Shown here: one piece after another, positions 1 to 7,432 of the stretch
Position numbering within the stretch: position 1 is the first letter of the stretch
How the letters are laid out: each line of letters starts with the position of its first letter
Translations under genes and position numbers: made by a program
NCBI GenBank assembly: GCA_002067095.1
Contig: MVQD01000082.1
Location: 1-62,422 of the forward strand
Direction of reading: 5' to 3'
Source of the DNA: Methanoregulaceae archaeon PtaB.Bin056
Lineage (GTDB): Archaea; Halobacteriota; Methanomicrobia; Methanomicrobiales; Methanospirillaceae
Length of the DNA: 62,422 bases
The notes under the pieces: generated by a model
What the model was told of the DNA's origin: nothing
The model's input: the letters and a program-made list of their open reading frames with translations, nothing else
The model's database searches: none

Positions 1-2
1 AA

Positions 3-908
3 GAGGTCAGCGAGAGAATCGGGAGGGCGAGGGCTACCCTGCTCCAGGCACGTGAGATGCGAACAAGGCCTTTTTACGACGAGAAGGTCCTTACCGACTG
101 GAACGGGCTTGCGATTGCCGCGCTTGCCACGGCCGGGAGGGCATCTGGGAGGAGTGTATATGTCGATTCCGCACAAAAGGCTGCTTCCTTTGTCCTCTCG
201 CGGATGCGCATGGAGGACGGAGGCCTCTACCACCGGTACAGGGATGGCGCTGCCGGGATTCCCGGTCTCTCGGCCGACTATGCAGCAATGGTCTGGGGCC
301 TGCTCGAACTGTATGTTGCGACCAGGGACCCAGGGCACCTGGAATCGGCGCTGTTGCTCACGGATTACCACGATGCCCATTTCTGGGACAGAAGATCAGG
401 CGGATACTTCACTTCCCCCGAGAGCTCGACGGATCTCTTTGCAAGGAGGAAGGAGTTCACCGACGGGGCGATTCCTTCCCCGAATTCCGTCTCGTTCTGC
501 AACCTCGTGCGCATCGGGCTCCTCACCGGGGAAGAGCGGTACAACCGGCGTGCCGAAGCCCTCTCCCGTCTTTACTCGCCTCTGGTTGAGAAGAGCCCTG
601 CATCCTGCGGGCTGTTCATGGCTGGGTTCACACTCTCTGCCGGCCCTGCAACCCGCGTGGTGGTGACAGGAAAGGGGACCGATCCCGCCTTCCAGGGGAT
701 GAATGCGTTCCTTGACCGCCATTACCTTCCCTTCACGATCCCCGTCTCCCTTGAACACGGGAAGGACGAGGATCTCATCTTCCGGCTCGCCCCTTCCCTC
801 GCCCTGCATCGCTCTGCGGGAGAAGATGCAGTCGCCCATGTCTGCACCAGGGACTCGTGCGCACCACCCGCGTACTCTGTCGAGGATCTCTCGGCGCGAC
901 TCGGGTGA
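3..908 (+). CDS. YyaL/SPATA20-type thioredoxin domain-containing protein, C-terminal part
   Basis: Partial gene: the reading frame is open from the first base of the window, so the N-terminal thioredoxin-like (DUF255) domain lies outside. What is visible is about 300 residues of the alpha/alpha-barrel half. The stretch RPFYDEKVLTDWNGLAI near the left edge is the signature of the YyaL/spermatogenesis-associated-protein-20 family, followed by repeated helical pairs (GLYHRYRDG, DYAAMVWGLLELY) typical of N-acylglucosamine-2-epimerase-like barrels. The family is widespread, but its biochemical role is not established. An ATG at 57 is internal and should not be taken as the start. Ends with TGA; the next gene converges on it. 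Confidence 0.85.
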   Translation, partial: EVSERIGRARATLLQAREMRTRPFYDEKVLTDWNGLAIAALATAGRASGRSVYVDSAQKAASFVLSRMRMEDGGLYHRYRDGAAGIPGLSADYAAMVWGLLELYVATRDPGHLESALLLTDYHDAHFWDRRSGGYFTSPESSTDLFARRKEFTDGAIPSPNSVSFCNLVRIGLLTGEERYNRRAEALSRLYSPLVEKSPASCGLFMAGFTLSAGPATRVVVTGKGTDPAFQGMNAFLDRHYLPFTIPVSLEHGKDEDLIFRLAPSLALHRSAGEDAVAHVCTRDSCAPPAYSVEDLSARLG

Positions 909-955
909 AGAGGGGTGGGATCAGAGGAGAGACCTGATAAAGAGGAGGTGAGTGA

Positions 956-1450
956 TCAGAGGTTCTTCAGGGCGACCATGTCCATTACGCCTGTCAGTTT
1001 CCAGACGAGGGATCTCTCTTCCCTGGCGATTGCCTCGGGCGGGTCCTGGGGCGAATGCCCGAGGGCTGCGAGGATGTTTTTGGAGAGGCGCCGCTCCTTT
1101 ATGAGGTCGACGAACTCCTGGCGGACCAGTTTCTTCTCGATCGAATCGGTCACCTCCTCGAGATACCCCTGCATGCTGACGAAGGTATAACTGGAGAGAT
1201 CGCGGGTGTATTTCTCCACCTCCACCGCGACATACGGGCTTTTCCTGAAGTATTCGAGCTTCTTCCCATACTTAGTGGAGAGGAAATAGAGGAACTTACC
1301 GTCAAAGACGTAGAGAAAAGGTGCAATATAAGGATACTTCTCCCCCTGGAAGGCTATCCGGCAGACATAGCCTTTCTCTATCAGGGAGTCATACTCCTTT
1401 TTATCCATCCGGGGGATCTTCACTATCTCCATAGCTACCGCATTCAGCAT
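956..1450 (-). CDS. pyridoxamine 5'-phosphate oxidase-fold (split-barrel flavin-binding) protein
   Basis: 164 aa. The N-terminal pattern (MDKKEYDSLIEKGYVCRIAF, then YPYIAPFLYVFDGKFLYFLST) matches the short PNPOx-like/nitroimidazole-resistance (NimA-like) split-barrel family, which binds FMN or related flavins/F420. The later KSPYVAVEVE and TFVSMQGYLEEV strands fit the same fold. The ATG at 1450 has a GAGGGAT-like ribosome site just upstream and a TATA-like CTATAAG about 20 bases upstream; a second in-frame ATG at 1432 is possible. Substrate unknown. Monocistronic, converging on the upstream partial gene. Confidence 0.75.
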   Translation of the reverse strand: MLNAVAMEIVKIPRMDKKEYDSLIEKGYVCRIAFQGEKYPYIAPFLYVFDGKFLYFLSTKYGKKLEYFRKSPYVAVEVEKYTRDLSSYTFVSMQGYLEEVTDSIEKKLVRQEFVDLIKERRLSKNILAALGHSPQDPPEAIAREERSLVWKLTGVMDMVALKNL

Positions 1451-1743
1451 TACGATCCCTCTCTCTTATAGTTTGTGTATTCACGCGTTTGTAAAAAAGA
1501 TGGCCTTAAGTGCCTGGATTCCAAAACAGGGCAGACTCATGCCGCGTGCGGCTGGCAGGCTGAACGGCAGATGCGACCGTTTTGGCGGGAAACGGACTAC
1601 CCGGTGAACAGTTGGTCCTCCGCTTTGACACACTGTGAAGAGGACACTTCCTATGCATGGGTGATCTCCAATCCCCCCTTTCTCATGTCGCCGAACAATA
1701 CTTCCATAAGGGACAAAAGAGACCTCTTTAAGAAGTGAGAGGA

Positions 1744-2472
1744 ATGCATACACCACGTCCTGTCCGGGCACTGCTCATCGACATGGACAATACCCTCTTT
1801 GATCTCGTTGGCGCAAAGCGTGCGGCATGCCGTGCGATCATCAGGGAGACAGGAGTCGGAGATGCCGACCTGCTCTTCTCGTATTTCCTCAGGCGGACAA
1901 GGGGATTCGAGGACCCCGGCAACATACTGGACTTCCTCGTTGATGAAGGGATATACTCGGATAAGCTGTTCAATATATGCAGCACCATATACAAAGACGT
2001 GAAGCTCTCGCATATCGAGCCCTATCCGGGAGTCCAGAAGACGCTTGAGTATCTCGTCGGGAGAGGGTATTATCTTGCCCTCGTCACCGATGCGCATCGG
2101 AATGACGCGATCCCGAGGCTTGAAAAGGCCGGCCTGCGCAATTATTTTCACCAGGTCGTCACCTATGACATGACATGGCAGAAGAAGCCGGACCCGGTTC
2201 CATTCCTTTACGCCCTCCTGATGATAAATACCACGCCTGGTGACGCCATGGTCGTGGGGGACAGCCCGAGAAGGGATATCGCACCGGGCAGGAAGCTTGG
2301 AATGACAACGGTATATGCCCGCTATGGGGACCGTTTCTCATCATCGGGGACGGATGGCGGTGCAGATTTCACCATTGACGAGTTCGCGCAGCTGGTTTTG
2401 TTGATATCAGGCCTGGGAGGGCCAAAGAGAGGGAGGAGATCGCCGTGTGCGGCAGGTTCACCATCACGCTGA
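1744..2472 (+). CDS. HAD-superfamily hydrolase
   Basis: About 242 aa. All four HAD motifs are visible: DMDNTL (nucleophile Asp, motif I), VTDAHR (motif II), the KKPDP lysine (motif III) and GDSPRRD (motif IV), with a helical cap between motifs I and II, the layout of subfamily IA small-molecule phosphatases. Substrate cannot be read from the sequence. A GTG nine bases earlier (1735) is an alternative start. The 3' end overlaps the SRAP gene by 28 bases, implying co-transcription and perhaps translational coupling. Confidence 0.8.
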   Translation: MHTPRPVRALLIDMDNTLFDLVGAKRAACRAIIRETGVGDADLLFSYFLRRTRGFEDPGNILDFLVDEGIYSDKLFNICSTIYKDVKLSHIEPYPGVQKTLEYLVGRGYYLALVTDAHRNDAIPRLEKAGLRNYFHQVVTYDMTWQKKPDPVPFLYALLMINTTPGDAMVVGDSPRRDIAPGRKLGMTTVYARYGDRFSSSGTDGGADFTIDEFAQLVLLISGLGGPKRGRRSPCAAGSPSR

Positions 2473-3128
2473 CGGTGGGGTTTGGCAATCGGTTCGGGGT
2501 CGACGAGTCGTCCCTCGACCTTTCCCCGCGATACAACATCGCCCCCTCGCAGCAGGTGCCTATCGTCTTCACCACCCCGGAAGGCAAGCGGGTGGCGCTT
2601 CCAATGACCTGGGGCCTGGTCCCCTCCTGGACCCGTGACCTGACCGGTGCCCGCCCGCTGATCAACGCGCGTGCGGATTCAATCTCTGAACGCCCATCGT
2701 TTCGGGGACCCCTTGCACGGCACCGATGTATCGTCCCGGCAACCGGCTTCTACGAGTGGCAGAAGTCCGGGCCCCAGAAAGTCCCTTACTACATCTGCAG
2801 GAAGGACCGGGGTTTCCTTGCCTTCGCGGGGCTCTATGACGTCCTGAGAGGGAGGAATCCACCTCTGTGGACGTTTGCGATCATCACCACGGAACCAAAC
2901 CCTCTCGTTGCACGGTTCCACGACCGGATGCCTGCCATCCTCACCCGGGAAAACGAGGACCGCTGGCTGACACCCGGCTCCATCAAGGAGCAGGACCGCG
3001 CATCAATGCTTGCGCCCTGCCCTGATGATATCCTTGAGGCATACCCTGTCTCGAAGGCTGTCAATGATCCCTCCCGGGAGGGGCCTGAACTCATACGGAG
3101 GTCAGGGGATCGCACGCTCGACTTGTGA
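2445..3128 (+). CDS. SOS response-associated peptidase (SRAP/YedK/HMCES) family protein
   Basis: 227 aa. Starts with GTG directly followed by Cys (MCGRFT), so the catalytic Cys2 is exposed once Met is removed, as in YedK/HMCES. Other family hallmarks: NARADSISERPSFR, the RCIVPATGFYEW block with the conserved Glu, and FHDRMPAIL with the active-site His. The family forms a thiazolidine crosslink with abasic sites in single-stranded DNA, protecting them during replication. A strong ribosome-binding site (GGGAGGAG) precedes the GTG. The gene overlaps the HAD gene upstream. Confidence 0.9.
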   Translation: MCGRFTITLTVGFGNRFGVDESSLDLSPRYNIAPSQQVPIVFTTPEGKRVALPMTWGLVPSWTRDLTGARPLINARADSISERPSFRGPLARHRCIVPATGFYEWQKSGPQKVPYYICRKDRGFLAFAGLYDVLRGRNPPLWTFAIITTEPNPLVARFHDRMPAILTRENEDRWLTPGSIKEQDRASMLAPCPDDILEAYPVSKAVNDPSREGPELIRRSGDRTLDL

Positions 3129-3150
3129 AGGGCGCGGGCCGGCATTTTAC

Positions 3151-4020
3151 TCAAAGGGTATCCCTTACAACAGACATGACACGACCTTCGAGGCCTTCCA
3201 CCTTCGTCACATCTCCTATCAGGTCTGTTGCATCAACGAGCACGGGTTGCAGGGGTGTAATGCCAAGAAGGGAGAAGAACGCCCTGATCACTTCTGTCAC
3301 GCACATGAAATTGTCCTGACCCTTTCGCCCGGCAACGGCCATCAGCAATCCCTTCCGCGAGAGGACATGGCCTCCAAGGGTCATTTCTGCATGCATGGCC
3401 AAAAAACGGTCAAGAAGGGCTTTCAGGCCTGCGGGGACGGTATTGGTATACACGGGCGAGCAGATGACGAGAAGGCTGCACCCTGCGACCGCGTCGATGA
3501 TCTCACTCATGTCGTCCTGGAAGACGCAGGTCCCGGTATTGTAGCACTGGTAGCACCCGATGCAATGGTGGATGTCCATGTCATGGGGGTATATGACTTC
3601 CACTTCCCTCCCTTTGCGGCGCGCAGCCTCCGCAGCCCATGATGCAAGGATGGCGCTGTTTCCTCCCGCGCGGGGGCTCCCCTGGATGATCACGACGCGC
3701 CGGCCCTGGACGTGCCCGGCAGGCAGTGGTGGTAATGGATGTGATTCGCGGAATGCAGAGGGACCGGTACGCAACTCTTCCTCCCAGGAAGTGGCCCTCT
3801 CCTCTGCCACCTGCCTGGCTTGGAACGGCATCGCGGGCGAGTATTCGTAGGAGTTTGTACGGAAGACCGCGAGAACCTCCTTTCCGGCCCTGACCTCCAG
3901 AGTATACCTTAACAGCCCGGGATAGAAACGGGAGAGATCCTCCTCACTGACGATGACGTGGTATGCAGTCCCGTCCGCCTGCACCTGCTGGTCCCGGATA
4001 ACCTTTCCGGCCTGCTCCAT
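3151..4020 (-). CDS. flavodoxin-fold iron-sulfur flavoprotein (NADPH-dependent FMN reductase family)
   Basis: About 289 aa from the ATG at 4020. The C-terminal 190 residues are a flavodoxin-like fold: VVIIQGSPRAGGNSA (FMN phosphate loop), then a compact cysteine cluster C-x2-C-x2-C-x5-C (CIGCYQCYNTGTC) as in methanogen iron-sulfur flavoproteins (Isf), then SPVYTNTVPAGLKALLDR. Such proteins pass electrons between ferredoxin and FMN, often against oxidative stress. About 95 residues precede the flavodoxin part and are not recognised. A TTG at 4086 is open, but the TATA-like CTATAAAAG sits just inside it, so the ATG at 4020 is the better start. Confidence 0.75.
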   Translation of the reverse strand: MEQAGKVIRDQQVQADGTAYHVIVSEEDLSRFYPGLLRYTLEVRAGKEVLAVFRTNSYEYSPAMPFQARQVAEERATSWEEELRTGPSAFRESHPLPPLPAGHVQGRRVVIIQGSPRAGGNSAILASWAAEAARRKGREVEVIYPHDMDIHHCIGCYQCYNTGTCVFQDDMSEIIDAVAGCSLLVICSPVYTNTVPAGLKALLDRFLAMHAEMTLGGHVLSRKGLLMAVAGRKGQDNFMCVTEVIRAFFSLLGITPLQPVLVDATDLIGDVTKVEGLEGRVMSVVRDTL

Positions 4021-4068
4021 GAAAGAGAAGTTGGAGTGGTGGGGGATATACGTTCCAGTCGGATGTGA

Positions 4069-4081
4069 TACTTTTATAGGG
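4069..4081. promoter_or_regulatory. TATA-like element usable in both directions
   Basis: ACTTTTATAGGG on the + strand, which is CCCTATAAAAGT on the - strand. It lies about 40 bases upstream of the DUF2284 ATG (4116) and about 55 bases upstream of the flavoprotein ATG (4020), suitable spacing for divergent archaeal promoters. Which direction dominates cannot be told from the sequence. Confidence 0.5.
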
Positions 4082-4115
4082 CCCAACCTTTAGAATTCTC
4101 CGCGGGGAATGCAAA

Positions 4116-4763
4116 ATGCCGGGGATGCGTGAACAGGAGATACAAAAACTGGCCCGCCTGGCGTCTGAGAGAGGGGCCGAGGCCCGCCTCATCTCCTCGC
4201 GGGATGTCGTCGTTTCAGACTGGGTACGGTTCAAGTGCCGTTTCGGGTGCAAGGGGTACGGAAAGCACATGAGCTGCCCGCCGTATGCACCGGCACCGGA
4301 AGAGACCAGGTAGATGGTCAGGGAATACGAGACGGGGCTCCTCCTCAAATTCGAGGGAATTCCAGGGCACAGGGATCTCTCGCCTGACCAGATCCCGGAG
4401 GATTTTCACCCGTTCTTCCGCGATCTTATCCTCTGGGTGAACGGGACCGTCCACTTTCTTGAGAAGACTGCATTCTACGACGATTTTTACAAGGCGTTCG
4501 GGTTCGGGGCATACCCGTGCATCTACTGCGAGCACGAGCACTGCGTCGCTGAGGAACAACAGGGTGTCGTTGACGAGAGCATCCGCAGGATGTGCAGGCA
4601 CATGGACCTTGTCCGCCCCAGCATGGAGGCAGCCGGCATCGATGTCTTTGCAACTGCCAGGAATGCGGGGTGGGCACTGCACACTGTGCCGTGCAGGGAT
4701 CTCGAGTATGGCATGATAGAGCACGGGAACATCACCTCGATCGGCCTGGTTCTGCTTGAATAG
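4116..4763 (+). pseudogene. DUF2284 metal-binding protein interrupted by an in-frame TAG (4311-4313)
   Basis: Reads as one 215-codon gene with a single amber codon at codon 66. Both halves are in the same frame and together give the DUF2284 family pattern: Cys-rich N-terminus (KCRFGCKGYGKHMSCPPYAP, then PEETR), the amber codon, MVREYE, then the second cysteine block YPCIYCEHEHC and the closing RPSMEAAGIDVFATA block. The TAG replaces one residue inside a conserved helix with no frameshift or missing residue. It is either a nonsense mutation, a sequencing error, or a recoded codon (UAG is pyrrolysine in some methanogens). TAG ends several ordinary genes in this window, which favours a broken gene. 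A Met codon immediately after the TAG could allow an orphan C-terminal product. Confidence 0.75.
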
Positions 4764-5155
4764 GCACGGTTCTCCGCCTGCTGATACCGCAAACGTGGCA
4801 GGGCTGCTGAAAATGGCGATCCCTCTCCTGCCGCTGCGTCGATGCTTTGGAGAGGCATGAAGGGTGAATGATGTACAGGCTGGTGAGGTCTCCTGAATTG
4901 TGCATCGCTCCCCTGCAAACGTTCCCACTCCGCCGCGCTTGGTGCCGCATCAGGAAAAATATCAGAGAATATTCATCCTTTATTTGGCTTGACAAAAAAA
5001 TATAAATACATTGAAGAGATACTCTAACCCGCACCTTCTGCTTTCCCCTGGCCCTCATCCCTGCAGGCAATAGCTTTTACTGGTCATATCCTGCAGCGGA
5101 ACTTCGCCATCACAGGGCCGCATCCCGGAAGGCAGGATCCCGCAGGAGCAGCACG
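4764..5155. other. intergenic region upstream of the KamA-family gene
   Basis: No convincing coding potential on either strand. It contains the promoter candidate described separately and, near its 3' end, a GCAGGAG ribosome-binding site 8 bases before the ATG at 5156. Nothing else recognisable. Confidence 0.5.
4997..5009 (+). promoter_or_regulatory. TATA box for the KamA-family gene
   Basis: AAAATATAAATAC inside an AT-rich island in otherwise GC-rich DNA, a good archaeal TATA box. Transcription would begin around 5030, giving a leader of roughly 125 bases before the ATG at 5156, long enough for post-transcriptional control. Confidence 0.55.
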
Positions 5156-6331
5156 ATGAAGAACCCCAGGTACATCACTTCAATCGAAGATCTCCCGGGT
5201 ATCCCCGGGAACGAGAGGAAGAGACTTGCGGAGGTCACGAAGAAATTCGCCTTTCGCACCAACGAATATTATGCATCGCTGATCGATTGGGACGACCCCG
5301 AGGATCCAATCAGGAAAATCATCATACCCGACTCCCGCGAACTCGAGGAATGGGGAGCCCTTGACCCGTCGAACGAGAAGGATTATACTGTCGCGCCGGG
5401 AGTCCAGCACAAGTACCGGGAGACGGCACTTTTCCTCACCGTCGACGTCTGCGGGGGATTCTGCCGGTTCTGTTTCAGGAAGAGGCTATTCATGAACAGG
5501 GCAGACGAGATAGCGCGGGACCTCTCGGAAGGTATCGAGTACGTGCGCCAGCACCCCGAGATCACCAACGTCCTCCTTACAGGGGGAGATCCCCTGCTTC
5601 TTGCCACGAGCAGGCTTGAGCGAATCATCTCGCAGATACGCAAGATCGATCACGTCCAGATCATCCGCATCGGAAGCAAGATGGCCGCGTTCAACCCGTA
5701 TCGTATCCTCAACGACCCTGAACTTCCGGGGCTGATAAAGACCTACAGCACCCCCGAGAAGAAAATATACCTGATGGCACACTTCAACCATCCGAGGGAA
5801 CTCTCCCCTCAGGCGATCGATGCCCTGGAAGTTCTCCGCAACGCGGGCGCGATCGTCGTGAACCAGACTCCCCTGCTCCGCGGGATCAATAGTGACCCCA
5901 CTGTCCTGACAGAACTCTTCAGGAAGCTCTCCTTCATCGGGGTCCCGCCTTACTATGTCTTCCAGTGCCGTCCCACGCTCGGGAACTACCTCTTCGGGAT
6001 GCCTGTCGAGGAATCTTACCTCGTATTCGAGAAGGCCAGGGCGTCCTGCTCGGGCCTTGCGAAACGGGCGAGATTCGTGATGTCCCACGCCTCCGGCAAG
6101 ATCGAGGTGGTAGGAAAGACGGACGCTGCAACGTACTTCAAGTATCACCAGGCAGCCGATCCACGCGATGTTGGCAGGTTCCTTGCCTTCAAAAGCAACC
6201 CCGAGGCATTCTGGTTTGATGACTACACAGAGATTCTGGAGGATTCGCGGGTCTTTTCAGACGAGGATGAACAGTTTCCGGCGTTTCCCTCCGGCCGGAA
6301 GATCCCTGACGACACACAGGCTGCAGGATGA
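5156..6331 (+). CDS. KamA-family radical SAM 2,3-aminomutase, substrate probably not lysine
   Basis: 391 aa. Radical-SAM cluster CGGFCRFC (C-x3-C-x2-C, about residue 100) followed by TGGDPL, plus the C-terminal GK that in lysine 2,3-aminomutase carries PLP. However, the Asp normally following the Y..CD motif (Asp293 in the clostridial enzyme, binds the lysine epsilon-amine) is Arg here (YYVFQCRPTLGN). The second Asp (Asp330, in the FVVDAPGGGGK region) is replaced by Ser/His in FVMSHASGK. This charge swap suggests an acidic substrate such as glutamate, giving beta-glutamate, a known methanogen osmolyte. No ablB acetyltransferase follows, arguing against N-epsilon-acetyl-beta-lysine synthesis. 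The reaction assignment is inference. Confidence 0.85.
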   Translation: MKNPRYITSIEDLPGIPGNERKRLAEVTKKFAFRTNEYYASLIDWDDPEDPIRKIIIPDSRELEEWGALDPSNEKDYTVAPGVQHKYRETALFLTVDVCGGFCRFCFRKRLFMNRADEIARDLSEGIEYVRQHPEITNVLLTGGDPLLLATSRLERIISQIRKIDHVQIIRIGSKMAAFNPYRILNDPELPGLIKTYSTPEKKIYLMAHFNHPRELSPQAIDALEVLRNAGAIVVNQTPLLRGINSDPTVLTELFRKLSFIGVPPYYVFQCRPTLGNYLFGMPVEESYLVFEKARASCSGLAKRARFVMSHASGKIEVVGKTDAATYFKYHQAADPRDVGRFLAFKSNPEAFWFDDYTEILEDSRVFSDEDEQFPAFPSGRKIPDDTQAAG

Positions 6332-6661
6332 ACTGATTCCCCACACTGATTGGGCGCACATACCGGGCAGCCGGGCGCCGGATAACTCCGGGTTCCCCGG
6401 ACTCCCTCTCACGCGCCCTCCTTTACCTTATCTTCGGCATGGGGACGGGGTGTCCGACAGGCATCAGGCAGAGAGGATCCTCCCCGGGGTCAAGGTGCAG
6501 GATCTGCCGGACATGGTCATCTGAGAACGCCCTCATGAAACCCTCACCTGGAATGGTGTCCCGCATCCCGGCATCCTCCCTTGAGAACCACTGCGGTTCT
6601 CGGTTGGGATTTTTAAGATATTCTGTTGGCAGCGGGCGCCCTCTCCGGGTATCGCCGACTC
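6332..6661. other. intergenic region with a gene remnant
   Basis: Between the KamA-family gene and the convergent DUF2179 gene. The only coding-like signal is the nitroreductase-like C-terminal remnant on the - strand, described separately. No RNA gene seen. Confidence 0.4.
6423..6566 (-). pseudogene. nitroreductase-family C-terminal remnant
   Basis: A 47-codon open stretch ending in TAA reads ...AFSDDHVRQILHLDPG then EDPLCLMPVGHPVP. The pattern 'alpha helix, then Lxl..GE.PL..mPVGHP' is the usual C-terminus of nitroreductase/SagB-type flavin oxidoreductases. The rest of the protein (FMN-binding N-terminus) is not found upstream, where the sequence runs into poorly coding DNA. I read this as the decayed tail of a lost gene; a short functional peptide is less likely. 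Confidence 0.45.
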
Positions 6662-7261
6662 CTATTTTCCTTTCCGGAAAAAACCCAGAGGGTCCCGCCA
6701 GTTCAGGATCGAGCCTCCTTGTTTGCTCGGAAATACCCCTTCCTTCACCGACTTTATCTCTTCCACGGTGAAGAACGCCTGTTGTTGATGCATATGGATG
6801 AGGTCGTAAACCTTATGGAGGTCCTCTCTGCGGTTGATTGTGAGGACTACCGTTACCGGCCCGCGTGCGCCTTCGGCCTTCATCGTCGTGACTCCGAAAT
6901 TGTATCTTCTCAAGGCCTCTACGAGCCCGCGTGCGTCCTGGTCCGTGATGATACGGACCACCACGTTCCCAAGGGAGAGGCGCTCTTCGACCGCCATCCC
7001 GATGAAGGTCCCTGCCGCAAACCCTCCCCCATACGCGATATACGATGCAACGTTCCCGACGTTCTGCATCACCTGGCCAATGGCCAGGAGCCAGATAATC
7101 ACCTCGAAAAAGCCTATGACCGGGGCGATGTACTTGAACCCACGGGCAATGAATATCACCCGGAGCGTGCCGAGGCTCACGTCGCATATCCTCGCCAGGA
7201 AGATGAGCAGGGGGAGTATTACCCATGCATATACATCCGTAGAGATTGTGAATTCAAGCAT
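6662..7261 (-). CDS. UPF0316/DUF2179 membrane protein
   Basis: 199 aa. Three predicted N-terminal membrane segments (AWVILPLLIFLARICDV, IAPVIGFFEVIIWLLAIGQV, SYIAYGGGFAAGTFIGMAVE) including the conserved RICDVSLGTLRVIFIARG motif. A cytosolic DUF2179-like domain follows (VVVRIITDQDARGLVEALR, VTVVLTINRRE). The family is related to YitT-type proteins with ligand-sensing DUF2179 tails; molecular role unknown. A GAGGTGA ribosome site lies 7 bases before the ATG. Ends in TAG. Confidence 0.8.
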   Translation of the reverse strand: MLEFTISTDVYAWVILPLLIFLARICDVSLGTLRVIFIARGFKYIAPVIGFFEVIIWLLAIGQVMQNVGNVASYIAYGGGFAAGTFIGMAVEERLSLGNVVVRIITDQDARGLVEALRRYNFGVTTMKAEGARGPVTVVLTINRREDLHKVYDLIHMHQQQAFFTVEEIKSVKEGVFPSKQGGSILNWRDPLGFFRKGK

Positions 7262-7432
7262 TCAGCAGTCACCTCTCGATGAGGAATGTGTCCCCGAATC
7301 CCCTGACCATCTCATCCTTGGGGCAGACGCCAGCCCGTTCCACCGGCCATCCCATGACGATGTATCGTTGGATTCCATCCCAGATAATTCCCGCGCGACA
7401 ATGATCGGAGGGGAAAAACGATTTCCAGGGGA

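Noticed and set aside
1475-1738. 87-codon open frame on + between the PNPOx-like gene and the HAD gene
   Set aside because: No recognisable family, irregular composition and it runs into the HAD gene start; more likely non-coding promoter DNA.
3010-3642. 210-codon open frame on + opposite the iron-sulfur flavoprotein
   Set aside because: It lies antisense to a gene with clear family motifs; typical shadow frame of GC-rich DNA.
4311-4313. Pyrrolysine as the default reading of the amber codon in the DUF2284 gene
   Set aside because: TAG ends several ordinary genes in the window and no pyl genes are visible, so recoding is kept only as an alternative.
5156-6661. ablAB operon for N-epsilon-acetyl-beta-lysine
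   Set aside because: No acetyltransferase gene follows, and the residues that hold the lysine side chain are not conserved.
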